25,127 nucleotides of DNA. It comes from JBCCMB01 sp039026555 (GTDB lineage Bacteria; Pseudomonadota; Alphaproteobacteria; Caulobacterales; Hyphomonadaceae). Of this stretch, positions 14,541-22,020 are shown in pieces. How positions within the stretch are numbered: position 1 is the stretch's first letter; the number at the start of each line of letters is the position of its first letter. The notes beneath the pieces were generated by a model. It saw nothing but the letters and a program-made list of their open reading frames with translations. It did no database searches and was not told where the DNA came from. The stretch lies in NCBI GenBank assembly GCA_039026555.1, contig JBCCMB010000027.1, positions 1-25,127 on the forward strand. The letters are read 5' to 3'. A program made the position numbers and the translations under genes.

Positions 14541-14582
14541 CGCGGCGGTGAACCAATCAGCGTCGTGTTGTGGCGTCAAGCC

Positions 14583-14753
14583 TTAGATGCCGCGCATGCG
14601 CCGAAGAAACGGGAAAAGGACAACGCTGACGACTGCACCGAACGCATACGACACTAGAACGCTCTGCTGGAGTTCTACCCGAACTATAGATGCGGTGAAC
14701 AGCCCGATAAAAACCGCCAAGAGGGCAGCGGAGAGCGTACTGGTCCAATGCAT
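14583..14753 (-). CDS. 56-residue two-helix membrane protein
   Basis: This short ORF starts at the ATG at 14753, with AGGA seven bases upstream. It encodes two hydrophobic helices (LSAALLAVFIGLFTASIVRV and VLVSYAFGAVVSVVLFPFL), separated by a short polar turn, and ends with the basic tail RRMRGI. The composition is typical of a genuine small inner-membrane protein. The overlapping ORF in another frame (Arg/Cys-rich) is a shadow. It lies between tRNA-Leu and a transposase scrap. Function unknown. Confidence 0.6.
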   Translation of the reverse strand: MHWTSTLSAALLAVFIGLFTASIVRVELQQSVLVSYAFGAVVSVVLFPFLRRMRGI

Positions 14754-14758
14754 GTAAT

Positions 14759-14863
14759 CATCCTAAGCAGCCTTTTGGATAGCATCCAGCATGTCCCGCA
14801 GCTTCTGGATGATCTCCTCTGTCGTGTAGCGTTTCCTCGCCATGCCCGCATCCTACGCAGCCT
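14759..14863. repeat. 15-bp direct repeats flanking the transposase scrap
   Basis: CATCCTAAGCAGCCT (14759-14773) and CATCCTACGCAGCCT (14849-14863) differ at one base and lie exactly 90 bp apart. Each provides the AGGA-type ribosome binding site for the minus-strand ORF that follows it. Confidence 0.6.
14763..14843 (-). pseudogene. IS3-type transposase OrfA N-terminal remnant
   Basis: The 26-residue reading frame starts MARKRYTTEEIIQKLRDM and stops soon after. The first 16 residues match the N-terminal HTH start of IS3-family OrfA transposases (RKRYT.EEII.KLR), and the rest of the transposase is missing. It is therefore a scrap of an insertion sequence, or a fusion of that N-terminus to unrelated sequence. 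It has an AGGA ribosome binding site and is followed closely by the 56-residue membrane protein gene. Confidence 0.6.
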
Positions 14864-15035
14864 GTTCCTAATACCAAAACGTGGCTGCAGATCAGGGGGC
14901 TAGATCAGCCTTAGTAGATTGAGATTAGAGATTGTGTCTTTCGACACTTGCATAAAATTCGTTGGGAATATTGCTAATTTTTGTGATATGCGGATGACGA
15001 TTTGAGTATTGAGAGAACGAGTTGGGGAATTCGCT

Positions 15036-15359
15036 ATGCACCGTGCAAATTCAAACCTGATAAGGCGCGTTTTGATAGGGCTCGCAGCAATAGCGCTCAC
15101 GACCCTAGGCTTCACCGCGCCGGCGATGGCTTGCACGTCGCCTCAGGCGGGGCAGGATGTAGCCTATTGCTATGACGCGCTTGGGCGGTTGACCGAGGCG
15201 CGATACGCGAATGGCCGCAATATCGTCTACACCTATGACGCAGCGGGAAACCGCACCCAAGTCGTCGTGACGGATGAAAACGGGAACAACCCCAGCGTGG
15301 CTCATGTAATCGTGGTGCCGATTGGCGGCTTCACTGTCATTCCGCTGCCGCCCAATTAA
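15036..15359 (+). CDS. Miniature secreted YD-repeat protein
   Basis: This is a 107-residue protein. A signal peptide, with core LIGLAAIALTTLGFTAPAMA, probably cleaves before Cys-Thr-Ser-Pro. The mature part is dominated by YD (RHS) repeats: YCYDALGRLTEARYANG, then YTYDAAGNRTQVVV, about one and a half to two units. The tail is hydrophobic and Pro-rich (VAHVIVVPIGGFTVIPLPPN). YD repeats normally occur in long RHS shells with C-terminal toxins; here there is no shell or toxin. I chose the ATG at 15036 (GGGGA seven bases upstream) over the TTG at 15009. It lies 80 bp upstream of the gspD secretin in the same direction. It could be a substrate or accessory of that secretion system, but this rests on location only. 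A hairpin (GTGTC/GACAC) and AT-rich sequence upstream may hold its promoter. Confidence 0.75.
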   Translation: MHRANSNLIRRVLIGLAAIALTTLGFTAPAMACTSPQAGQDVAYCYDALGRLTEARYANGRNIVYTYDAAGNRTQVVVTDENGNNPSVAHVIVVPIGGFTVIPLPPN

Positions 15360-15439
15360 CTGTACGCGCCTCGCCCTATCGACCTCGCTCAAAGCTTGAT
15401 GCATAAACGAGCAGAGACAAAGAGTGTTGGGGGAATTGC

Positions 15440-17446
15440 GTGGTTTGGTTGCGTGCGGGGTTGAGTTTGGCGGCGTTAAGCGTCGGCGCGTGTCAGACCG
15501 CTTCTAATCCCCAGGCATCTCCTCAGACCCAAGCTGATCGTCCGGAACCGCGCGTCTTTTCCGACCTACAAGACACGCGGTCTTCCGCGTCGCCCGGCGA
15601 CCTGCAACGAAGCGAACCCGCCCCGCCCCAATATGGATCTGGCGTCTTTGTGTCGCCGCCCTCACCCGCCGCTCCACCAGCCGATTTGGAGGGGGCTCCA
15701 GGCCGCAGCTTCCAGTTTAGAGAAGCGCCGCTCGACCTTGTCCTTAGCCAAGTGCTCGGAGATGGGTTCGGCGCGTCTTACGTGATCGCGCCCGACGTAA
15801 ATGACCGCATCACATTGCGCCTTGAAAACGTCTCTTCCGCACAAATCGCAGTCAACGCGCTCAACGCTGCGCTTGCGCAAAAGGGTCTCGCCATCACCGG
15901 CGATGCGACGGGATATGTTTTAGCGCGGATACGCCGCGACGACACAGCGCCCGATGGCCGTTTCGATGTGATTGATGATCAAGACGATACGATCTCCAGC
16001 GAGGCGGCGGTGCTCGTCCTACGATACGCCAACCCCGATGAGGTGGTTCGATTGGCGCGTCCTCTAGTGCCGGAAAATGTGATCCGCGGGACAGATCCCT
16101 CACGCGGCCTGGTTCTACTTCGCGGAACGTCGACGCAAATTGCTTCGGCTGTTGATGCATTGCGCGCCTTCGACGTGGATTGGTTTGAAGCGACATCAGC
16201 GACGTTCATCGAACTTCAAGCCGCGCAAGCCGATGACATGAAGCGCGAATTGGACATGTTGCTAGAACGCACCGGCGGCGTCGAGATCGTATCGCTACCT
16301 CGTCTTAGGGCGCTAATGATATTTGCGCGGACGCCAGGATTGCTGGACCGAGCGCAGTATTTGGTGGGTCAGCTGGATCGCAGCCGGACGGATATGATCG
16401 ATTCCGAAACGCTGATCTATGAGGCGCGCTTCGTTCCAGCGGAACGCCTCATATCCGTCGCTTCATCCTTGTTCGGAAGTCCGCAAACCGCTTACGCGCC
16501 AACGGAGGGGTATGATCCCAATCTCCCCGCCTTACCGTCTTCGAGTATTGATCAAAACTCATTTCGAATGACAATCGACGAAGGCATGAATTTGGTCGTC
16601 GCCAAAGGGTCCACCGAGGAACTGCGGCGCCTTGCAGGACTTCTGGAACGCATCGATCGGCCCCAGGCGCAAGTGCTGATCGAAGCGACAATTGTTGAAG
16701 TAGGCCTGCGCGATGAATTCCGCCTTGGCGTAAATTGGTCAGGCATCGCTGACAATTTGAACTTAACCTTCGCCGACAACACGTCTGGTGAAGTTGCTTC
16801 TCGTTTCCCAGGCCTGTCGGTAGCGTTTACGAATACCGATATTGAGGCAGTTGTAAACGCACTTGATTCTGAAACCGAAGTTCAGATCGTATCAAGCCCC
16901 CGCATTTTGGCGCTAAACAATACCACGGCAACTATTCAAGTCGGCGACCAAGTTCCAATTGTCGTTCAAAGCGCAATCGCGATTACGGATCCCGGCGCAC
17001 CAATTGTAAACGCCGTCGAATATCGCGACACCGGCGTGATCCTAAATGTCACGCCGCGCGTCCGCGCCGGCCAGATTATAGAAATCGAGATCTCTCAAGA
17101 GGTCAGCAACGTCGCTGAGTCTACTGCGGGAAGCGCGGGCTCCCCAACGATCTCGCAGAGACTTTTGCAAAGCGTTTTGGCGGTCCCAAATGCGGCGACA
17201 ATCGCACTAGGCGGATTGATCAGCTCTAATCAATCGGAAAGCGAGACCGGCGTTCCAATTCTCCGCGATATTCCAGTTGCAGAACGGCTTTTTTCATCAA
17301 CAACCGATATAACGCGTCGAACTGAGCTCGTTGTTTTGGTTCGACCACAAATTGTGTGGTCGGACGAACCCGATTTCGGACTGTCTGAAAGACTTGCGAA
17401 TGCGCTCGATCGCGTCAGGAGTTCTTGGGGCGACGTCGCGCGATGA
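15440..17446 (+). CDS. gspD: Type II secretion secretin GspD with lipobox (liposecretin)
   Basis: This is the outer-membrane channel of the type II secretion system, 668 residues. The signal peptide ends in VGAC with Cys18 as the lipidation site. N0 lies near 88-165 (FQFREAPLDLVLSQVL), N1 near 188-245, N2 near 250-310 and N3 near 322-405. The secretin core runs from about 406 (QVLIEATIVEVG) to 637 and includes VQIVSSPRILALNNTTATIQVGDQVPI, VILNVTPRV and ALGGLISS. The start GTG has GGGGGA at good spacing. Most GspDs have an ordinary signal peptide and need a pilotin. A lipid-anchored secretin is known for HxcQ of Pseudomonas, and the same self-piloting behaviour is inferred here. It overlaps gspK by ATGA. 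Confidence 0.96.
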   Translation: MVWLRAGLSLAALSVGACQTASNPQASPQTQADRPEPRVFSDLQDTRSSASPGDLQRSEPAPPQYGSGVFVSPPSPAAPPADLEGAPGRSFQFREAPLDLVLSQVLGDGFGASYVIAPDVNDRITLRLENVSSAQIAVNALNAALAQKGLAITGDATGYVLARIRRDDTAPDGRFDVIDDQDDTISSEAAVLVLRYANPDEVVRLARPLVPENVIRGTDPSRGLVLLRGTSTQIASAVDALRAFDVDWFEATSATFIELQAAQADDMKRELDMLLERTGGVEIVSLPRLRALMIFARTPGLLDRAQYLVGQLDRSRTDMIDSETLIYEARFVPAERLISVASSLFGSPQTAYAPTEGYDPNLPALPSSSIDQNSFRMTIDEGMNLVVAKGSTEELRRLAGLLERIDRPQAQVLIEATIVEVGLRDEFRLGVNWSGIADNLNLTFADNTSGEVASRFPGLSVAFTNTDIEAVVNALDSETEVQIVSSPRILALNNTTATIQVGDQVPIVVQSAIAITDPGAPIVNAVEYRDTGVILNVTPRVRAGQIIEIEISQEVSNVAESTAGSAGSPTISQRLLQSVLAVPNAATIALGGLISSNQSESETGVPILRDIPVAERLFSSTTDITRRTELVVLVRPQIVWSDEPDFGLSERLANALDRVRSSWGDVAR

Positions 17447-18147
17447 AACAAGAGAATGGATTTGCGACCATTGCAATTCTAGCTTTTCTAATTGGCCTAA
17501 CGTCTATCGCCGTGGCTTTAACATCGAGAAGCATTCATCTTATGTCGACGGTCAAAAAAGAGACCGCAAGAGAACAATCTCGTTTGGACATGCGTTCGGC
17601 AACGCGGTTCGAAGCGGCAAGATATTTGAACTCCGAAAACGCAAGCTTAAGTTCAAACTATGTTGAATTTAGTCAGGGCCGCGTCGAGGTATCCGCCTCG
17701 AATGAGCAACATAAAATAGATGTAAACCGCGCGGAATTTATGGACATTGAGGCCGCGTTTGAAGCTTTAGGCGATATAAATCCTAGTCAATCTGCTGAGC
17801 AAATCTTTGAAGCGCGAAACGCAAGTAATGGCGAGGACATTTTCAGGTCTATCGACGCGGTCGTCGTGTATCTCGGGTTGGAAGGCGAGACCGCATTATG
17901 TCTGCATGAGGCGCTAACAGCGTTTGCGTCGACATTTGACCCCCTTCAAATAGGACGAAGAGGGAGGACCGATTCCAGCGGCGCAATTCTGAACCTAAAG
18001 AGCCGGTTGGCCGATACACGAGAGATGGATCTAGTATTCGAAGAAATTGTAGTTTTCACAGGCGATAAGCAACGTCCAATTTGGTCGGTTTATGAACGTT
18101 ATTTCCGGCCTTCAGAAATGGGAGCATGCGGTGATACAGACCAATGA
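17443..18147 (+). CDS. gspK: Minor pseudopilin GspK
   Basis: This 234-residue protein has a type IV prepilin-like N-terminus, MKQENG|FATIAILAFLIGLTSIAVAL, processed after the Gly by a prepilin peptidase. The +5 position is Ala rather than Glu, which is characteristic of GspK, the pseudopilin that caps the pilus tip. The length exceeds that of other pseudopilins, and the HKIDVNRAEF motif followed by a helical segment matches the GspK globular domain. The ATG at 17443 overlaps the gspD stop (ATGA). The placement directly after gspD is unusual, since gspK normally follows gspJ. Confidence 0.85.
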   Translation: MKQENGFATIAILAFLIGLTSIAVALTSRSIHLMSTVKKETAREQSRLDMRSATRFEAARYLNSENASLSSNYVEFSQGRVEVSASNEQHKIDVNRAEFMDIEAAFEALGDINPSQSAEQIFEARNASNGEDIFRSIDAVVVYLGLEGETALCLHEALTAFASTFDPLQIGRRGRTDSSGAILNLKSRLADTREMDLVFEEIVVFTGDKQRPIWSVYERYFRPSEMGACGDTDQ

Positions 18148-18553
18148 AAAACAATCGGGATACACAATTACAGAGCTGCTTGTCGTGCTTACGATTCTTG
18201 GATTGATTGCAGCCGCAATATCTCCGCAGGTTATCGGGCGACTGGACAGTTCAAAAGTACGAGCAGCGCGGTTGCAGCTTGAGACAATTAGTGCGTCGTT
18301 CGACAGTTTTTTTATTGATGTCGGCAGGTATCCAACGGCTGAAGAGGGCGTCGATGCACTTTTGATCGAACCCGCGAACGCGCCAGGCTGGGCGGGCCCC
18401 TATGTTCGGTCAATACGAAACATTACAGACCCCTGGGGAGAAAAGTACCTCTATCAAATCACAAATGATGGGCGGACAAGAATCCTGACACTTGGCTCCG
18501 ACAAATCAGAGGGAGGCGAAAATTCGGCGGCGGATATCCAAATACCCGAGTAA
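18131..18553 (+). CDS. gspG: Major pseudopilin GspG
   Basis: This is the main subunit of the type II pseudopilus, about 140 residues. The prepilin signal is QSG|YTITELLVVLTILGLIAAAIS with Glu at +5. The +1 residue is Tyr instead of the usual Phe. The globular part carries the GspG hallmarks RYPTAEEGVDALL, GWAGPYVR and DPWGEKYLY, including the calcium-loop region near the C-terminus. I chose the GTG at 18131, with GGAG six bases upstream, over the ATG at 18092, which has no ribosome binding site. The start lies 17 bases inside gspK and points to coupling. Confidence 0.93.
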   Translation: MIQTNEKQSGYTITELLVVLTILGLIAAAISPQVIGRLDSSKVRAARLQLETISASFDSFFIDVGRYPTAEEGVDALLIEPANAPGWAGPYVRSIRNITDPWGEKYLYQITNDGRTRILTLGSDKSEGGENSAADIQIPE

Positions 18554-18558
18554 ACTCA

Positions 18559-20139
18559 ATGACTAGTACTGATGTTGATGTGCTTCTGGAAACGCTCAAT
18601 CTGAGCGAAAGCGCAATTAACAGCGCTAGATCTCTATCTGCGAGGTCTGGTTTTGGTCTACTACGCGCGCTTAACCAGATGGGGCATCTATCGGATTCTG
18701 ATATTTGCGAAATCTACCAGCAAATCACCGGTTTCGACCTCTGGAGTATAGACGATTTTCCAGTAGCGCCAGCAGTTTGCGATTTGACGCTCCCGTTTAT
18801 TCGCGCAAAGCAGATTCTTCCCATTGAGCGAGACGATGGCGTCATTGATATCGCTTTTACCGACCCGACGGATATTGATGCGCTTAATGGTGTTAAATTC
18901 GCGCTAGAAGACCGAATTGGGCGCAGATTAATCGCGTCGCCAAGCGATTGGAAGAAAGCCTTTTCGGGCCTCTACGAGATACAAACAAGTCTCGACGGAT
19001 TATCATCTTCAAGTCAGGATCAAATCCTGGATCAAATCTTAGACCAAGATAGAGATGCGCCAGTCGCGCGTCGACTGGCGGGCATATTGTCCGACGCAGT
19101 TCAGCTTGGCGCATCCGACGTCCATATAGAAACACGTCGAAATGGTGTGGATGTTCGGTTTCGACGAGATGGCGAACTCACGCTTGTGGCGCAAGAATCC
19201 GCAGAAGCCGCGAGCGCCCTTATCGCACGCATTAAGGTAATCGCCGATTTGGACCTCGGTGAGAGACGATTGCCGCAGGACGGAAGAAGTACAATTGTTG
19301 TAGAAGGCCGGCAAATCGACGTACGCGTTTCCATTGTGCCAACCGCCGTAGGTGAAAGCGCCGTTCTTCGTTTGCTTGATCGGCCTGATAACCTTCTTAC
19401 GCTCACGGGACTTGGATTCAGCCAACGCCACTGCAGCGAGTTGGAAAACCTGATACGCGCAAAAGATGGATTAATCTTGTTTGCGGGGCCAACCGGGTCT
19501 GGCAAAACAACGTCGCTTTACGCCTGCCTTCAACTGCTAAGAACTTCGAATCTAAAAATCGTCTCCGTCGAAGATCCAATTGAGTATCAGTTCGAACATG
19601 TCACTCAGGTTCAGGCGAACGAGACGTCAGGTTTTACATTTCCGGTCGCGCTACGTTCTTTTTTGAGGCACGATCCCGACGTCATATCCGTTGGAGAAAT
19701 TCGCGATCGCGAGACAGCTCAAATCGCCGTCCAAGCCGCGCTAACAGGCCATCTCGTCGTTGCGTCGGTTCACGCGATAGACGCTGATAGAATTGATGCT
19801 CGGCTTATCGATATGGGCGTCGATCGACTTCAACTCGAGGCCGCTCTGCGTACCGGGATCTCACAACGTTTGGTTCGGCGCTTGTGCTCAGAATGTCATT
19901 CAAAATCCCCTCCATCGCTCGAAGAAACCGCCTTGTTTGAGCGCGTCGGCCTTCGGGCTCCAAGACTTCTGCCGCGGTCCGAAGGATGCGAAAACTGCAT
20001 GAATTCCGGCTTCTCCGGCAGGATTGTGATCGCCGAAATCATTGGAGAAGACGCGGACGCGCTATTGCGCGACGGTCTTGAAAAGGCCGGCGTCGGTCTC
20101 ACGACAGTCAAAGAAATTATTGCGATCGCAAAGAAATAA
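18559..20139 (+). CDS. gspE: Type II secretion ATPase GspE
   Basis: This is the cytoplasmic hexameric ATPase that powers pseudopilus assembly, 526 residues. The N-terminal N1E-like domain (VDVLLETLNLSESAIN through ITGFDLWSIDDFP) is the GspL-binding part. Walker A GPTGSGKT is near 310-317, the Asp box is SVEDPIEYQ, Walker B is near 372 (DPDVISVGEIRD) and the His box is LVVASVHAIDA. The C-terminal zinc module CSEC...CENC (from about 443) is complete. It starts five bases after gspG and ends one base before gspF. A shadow ORF in a second frame is ignored. Confidence 0.97.
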   Translation: MTSTDVDVLLETLNLSESAINSARSLSARSGFGLLRALNQMGHLSDSDICEIYQQITGFDLWSIDDFPVAPAVCDLTLPFIRAKQILPIERDDGVIDIAFTDPTDIDALNGVKFALEDRIGRRLIASPSDWKKAFSGLYEIQTSLDGLSSSSQDQILDQILDQDRDAPVARRLAGILSDAVQLGASDVHIETRRNGVDVRFRRDGELTLVAQESAEAASALIARIKVIADLDLGERRLPQDGRSTIVVEGRQIDVRVSIVPTAVGESAVLRLLDRPDNLLTLTGLGFSQRHCSELENLIRAKDGLILFAGPTGSGKTTSLYACLQLLRTSNLKIVSVEDPIEYQFEHVTQVQANETSGFTFPVALRSFLRHDPDVISVGEIRDRETAQIAVQAALTGHLVVASVHAIDADRIDARLIDMGVDRLQLEAALRTGISQRLVRRLCSECHSKSPPSLEETALFERVGLRAPRLLPRSEGCENCMNSGFSGRIVIAEIIGEDADALLRDGLEKAGVGLTTVKEIIAIAKK

Positions 20140-20140
20140 A

Positions 20141-21343
20141 ATGGGCTCTAGTTTCAAATATAAGGTCATCAGCGAAAAGGGCATGACACTTTCGGGTAGG
20201 ATTGACGCTACCGACAAAGAACATGCGTTCGACCTACTCCGACAACGCGGCGACACCGTTATTGACTTAGTTAAAATGGACGTCGGCAAAGAACGTTTGA
20301 AGCTGGAAATAAACTCGAATTTGTCTGATAATGCGCTCTCTGAATTCTCATCAGATTTACGATCGATGATAGCGACGGGAGTGTCGCTGCCGCGGGCGCT
20401 CTCTGCACTTGCCGACAGCAATCATGGCGGCTCACGCTTGTCCCTTGCACGCGACTTGAAACTTCAAATGGAACTTGGGGGCGAAGCGTCGCAAGTCCTC
20501 TTGCAAAGCAAATCGAACAGCGCCCAGTTGCTTGGGCGCTTCCTCCGCGCCGCCGAACTCGGCGGACGTTATGAATCGATGTTGCAGATCGCGTCGGACT
20601 TCCTAACCCAAAGAGCGAAGGCGCTTAGCCAAATTCGATCAGCGCTCGCCTACCCAATATTTCTATCGGTTGTTTCCATTTTGGCGCTCTCTTTTTTGGT
20701 CATCTACGTAACGCCAGCGATTGCGCCGCTTTTTGAAGATGGCGAAGCACCTGTTGTAATCTCAGCTTCCGCGGTTGTAGGAAATTGGGTGCAATCGCAC
20801 GCGCGGCTTTCGTTGTTGGCGCTGGCGTGTCTGGTCGGCGTCGTATACGCCGCTGTCAAAAACAGCGCGACGAGATCATTCGTTTCGCGACGCTTTACAG
20901 CGCTTCCGGTGATTAAGCCAATATCGGAAGATCTGGATTTCGGTCCTTTGGCGCTCGCTTATGGCGCGTTGCTCGAGGCCGGTTGGCCGACAGAGCAAGC
21001 TCTGCGGCTCAGCGCAGATCTTTCTAATGGACCGGCTGCAGATACTTTCAGGCGGACCGCCATGGCGATACGCGACGGCGCGACGCTTAGCGACGGTTTC
21101 GCACGAGAAAAGTCAATGCCGATCGACATCGTTCGGGCAATCGAGATCGGCGAAGCGTCAGGAACAGTGCCGAAAACGATGTCTCGCACCGGCGACTATC
21201 TAATTCGACGCGCGCTACGCAATCTGGAACGCATGTCCTCGGTGCTTGGTCCTTTGCTAATCGTGAGTATTGGCGCAGTCGTCGCCTGGCTAATGATCAC
21301 TCTTCTCGCAAGCTTATCGGCTTTGGGCGATGCGGCGGTTTAG
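20141..21343 (+). CDS. gspF: Type II secretion inner-membrane platform protein GspF
   Basis: This 400-residue polytopic protein is the inner-membrane core on which the pseudopilus is assembled. It has two T2SSF domains. The first contains EFSSDLRSMIATGVSLPRALSAL and FLRAAELGGRYESMLQIASDFL, and the second YGALLEAGWPTEQALRLSADL and EIGEASGTVPKTMSRTGDYL. Transmembrane segments lie at AYPIFLSVVSILALSFLVIY, LSLLALACLVGVVYAAV and the C-terminal LIVSIGAVVAWLMITLLASL. The ATG at 20141 follows the gspE stop by one base. Upstream in-frame sequence would overlap gspE and is not GspF-like. Confidence 0.95.
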   Translation: MGSSFKYKVISEKGMTLSGRIDATDKEHAFDLLRQRGDTVIDLVKMDVGKERLKLEINSNLSDNALSEFSSDLRSMIATGVSLPRALSALADSNHGGSRLSLARDLKLQMELGGEASQVLLQSKSNSAQLLGRFLRAAELGGRYESMLQIASDFLTQRAKALSQIRSALAYPIFLSVVSILALSFLVIYVTPAIAPLFEDGEAPVVISASAVVGNWVQSHARLSLLALACLVGVVYAAVKNSATRSFVSRRFTALPVIKPISEDLDFGPLALAYGALLEAGWPTEQALRLSADLSNGPAADTFRRTAMAIRDGATLSDGFAREKSMPIDIVRAIEIGEASGTVPKTMSRTGDYLIRRALRNLERMSSVLGPLLIVSIGAVVAWLMITLLASLSALGDAAV

Positions 21344-21347
21344 ATCC

Positions 21348-21713
21348 ATGGGCGATCACGAAAGAGGTTTCTTTCTGACCGATGTCCTAACGAGCCTTAT
21401 GATCATGTCTGTCGTTGGCGTTTCATTGCTCAGCGCTTTTCAGACTAACCGGAACGCCGCCCGGCTCGCCAAAGAAACAACACAAGCTTTGGTTCTAACG
21501 AAGGCTTGTATCGAGGCGCGCTCTCCGGCGACAACACAAGCCTTCCCGTTGTCTAACAACAACTATATGGTGACATTCTGGTCGGAAGACCTAGGAGGAG
21601 ATGTTGGATCTGGCCTGCTTGAAAACCATGTTTGCACTACGATGTGGTCAAGCAGCGGAAAAGACAGAGAAGTCACGCTTCAAGTATATAAATACAAATC
21701 AGAGTACGAGTAA
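21348..21713 (+). CDS. gspI: Minor pseudopilin, GspI-like
   Basis: This 121-residue protein has the prepilin N-terminus DHERG|FFLTDVLTSLMIMSVVGVSLL. The +5 residue is Asp rather than Glu, an unusual but acidic substitution. The size and the helix AARLAKETTQALVLTKACIEA fit GspI, the minor pseudopilin that nucleates the tip complex. The short beta-rich end (YMVTFWSEDL, EVTLQVYKYK) also fits. The ATG at 21348 follows the gspF stop by four bases. Assignment between GspI and GspH is not certain from sequence alone. Confidence 0.6.
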   Translation: MGDHERGFFLTDVLTSLMIMSVVGVSLLSAFQTNRNAARLAKETTQALVLTKACIEARSPATTQAFPLSNNNYMVTFWSEDLGGDVGSGLLENHVCTTMWSSSGKDREVTLQVYKYKSEYE

Positions 21714-22020
21714 CGAAAGTGGCTTCACGCTTAGTGAAGCCATTGTGGCGCTTTTCGTTCTGTCGCTATCATCTTTACAAATTTCAGAACTGACATTTCA
21801 GTTTCTTTCAAGCTTCAAAAATGCGTACATCGATCTCGTAGAAACGTCGGATTTGTTGGCCGAATATCGATCAAAAATCTATACTGATGTTACATCGAAT
21901 GATGAATTGAAAACAAATCAAACGATTAGGCTAGACAGCTACGATCTTAAAATTGCGGCCGGACGTTCAACTTCCGACGAAGGCTGCTTGTTCGATACTG
22001 TGGGGCGTCGTTGTCGATGA
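21601..22020 (+). CDS. Minor pseudopilin (GspJ/GspH-like), start nested in the preceding gene
   Basis: The pseudopilin signal is SNESG|FTLSEAIVALFVLSLSSLQISEL with Glu at +5. The mature part is only about 98 residues, small for GspJ (usually near 180-200), and ends DEGCLFDTVGRRCR with two cysteines. The likely start is the ATG at 21601, with a perfect AGGAGG just two bases upstream (or the TTG at 21604 at better spacing). It lies 113 bases inside the preceding pseudopilin gene in another frame. This gives an unusually long leader of about 41 residues before the cleavage site. No closer ATG/GTG/TTG has a ribosome binding site; the ATG at 21628 is the alternative. It overlaps gspL by ATGA. Confidence 0.65.
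   Translation: MLDLACLKTMFALRCGQAAEKTEKSRFKYINTNQSTSNESGFTLSEAIVALFVLSLSSLQISELTFQFLSSFKNAYIDLVETSDLLAEYRSKIYTDVTSNDELKTNQTIRLDSYDLKIAAGRSTSDEGCLFDTVGRRCR

Noticed and set aside
14557..14748. 63-residue minus-strand ORF
   Set aside because: It is a shadow of the 56-residue two-helix frame, which has a better ribosome binding site and a plausible membrane topology.
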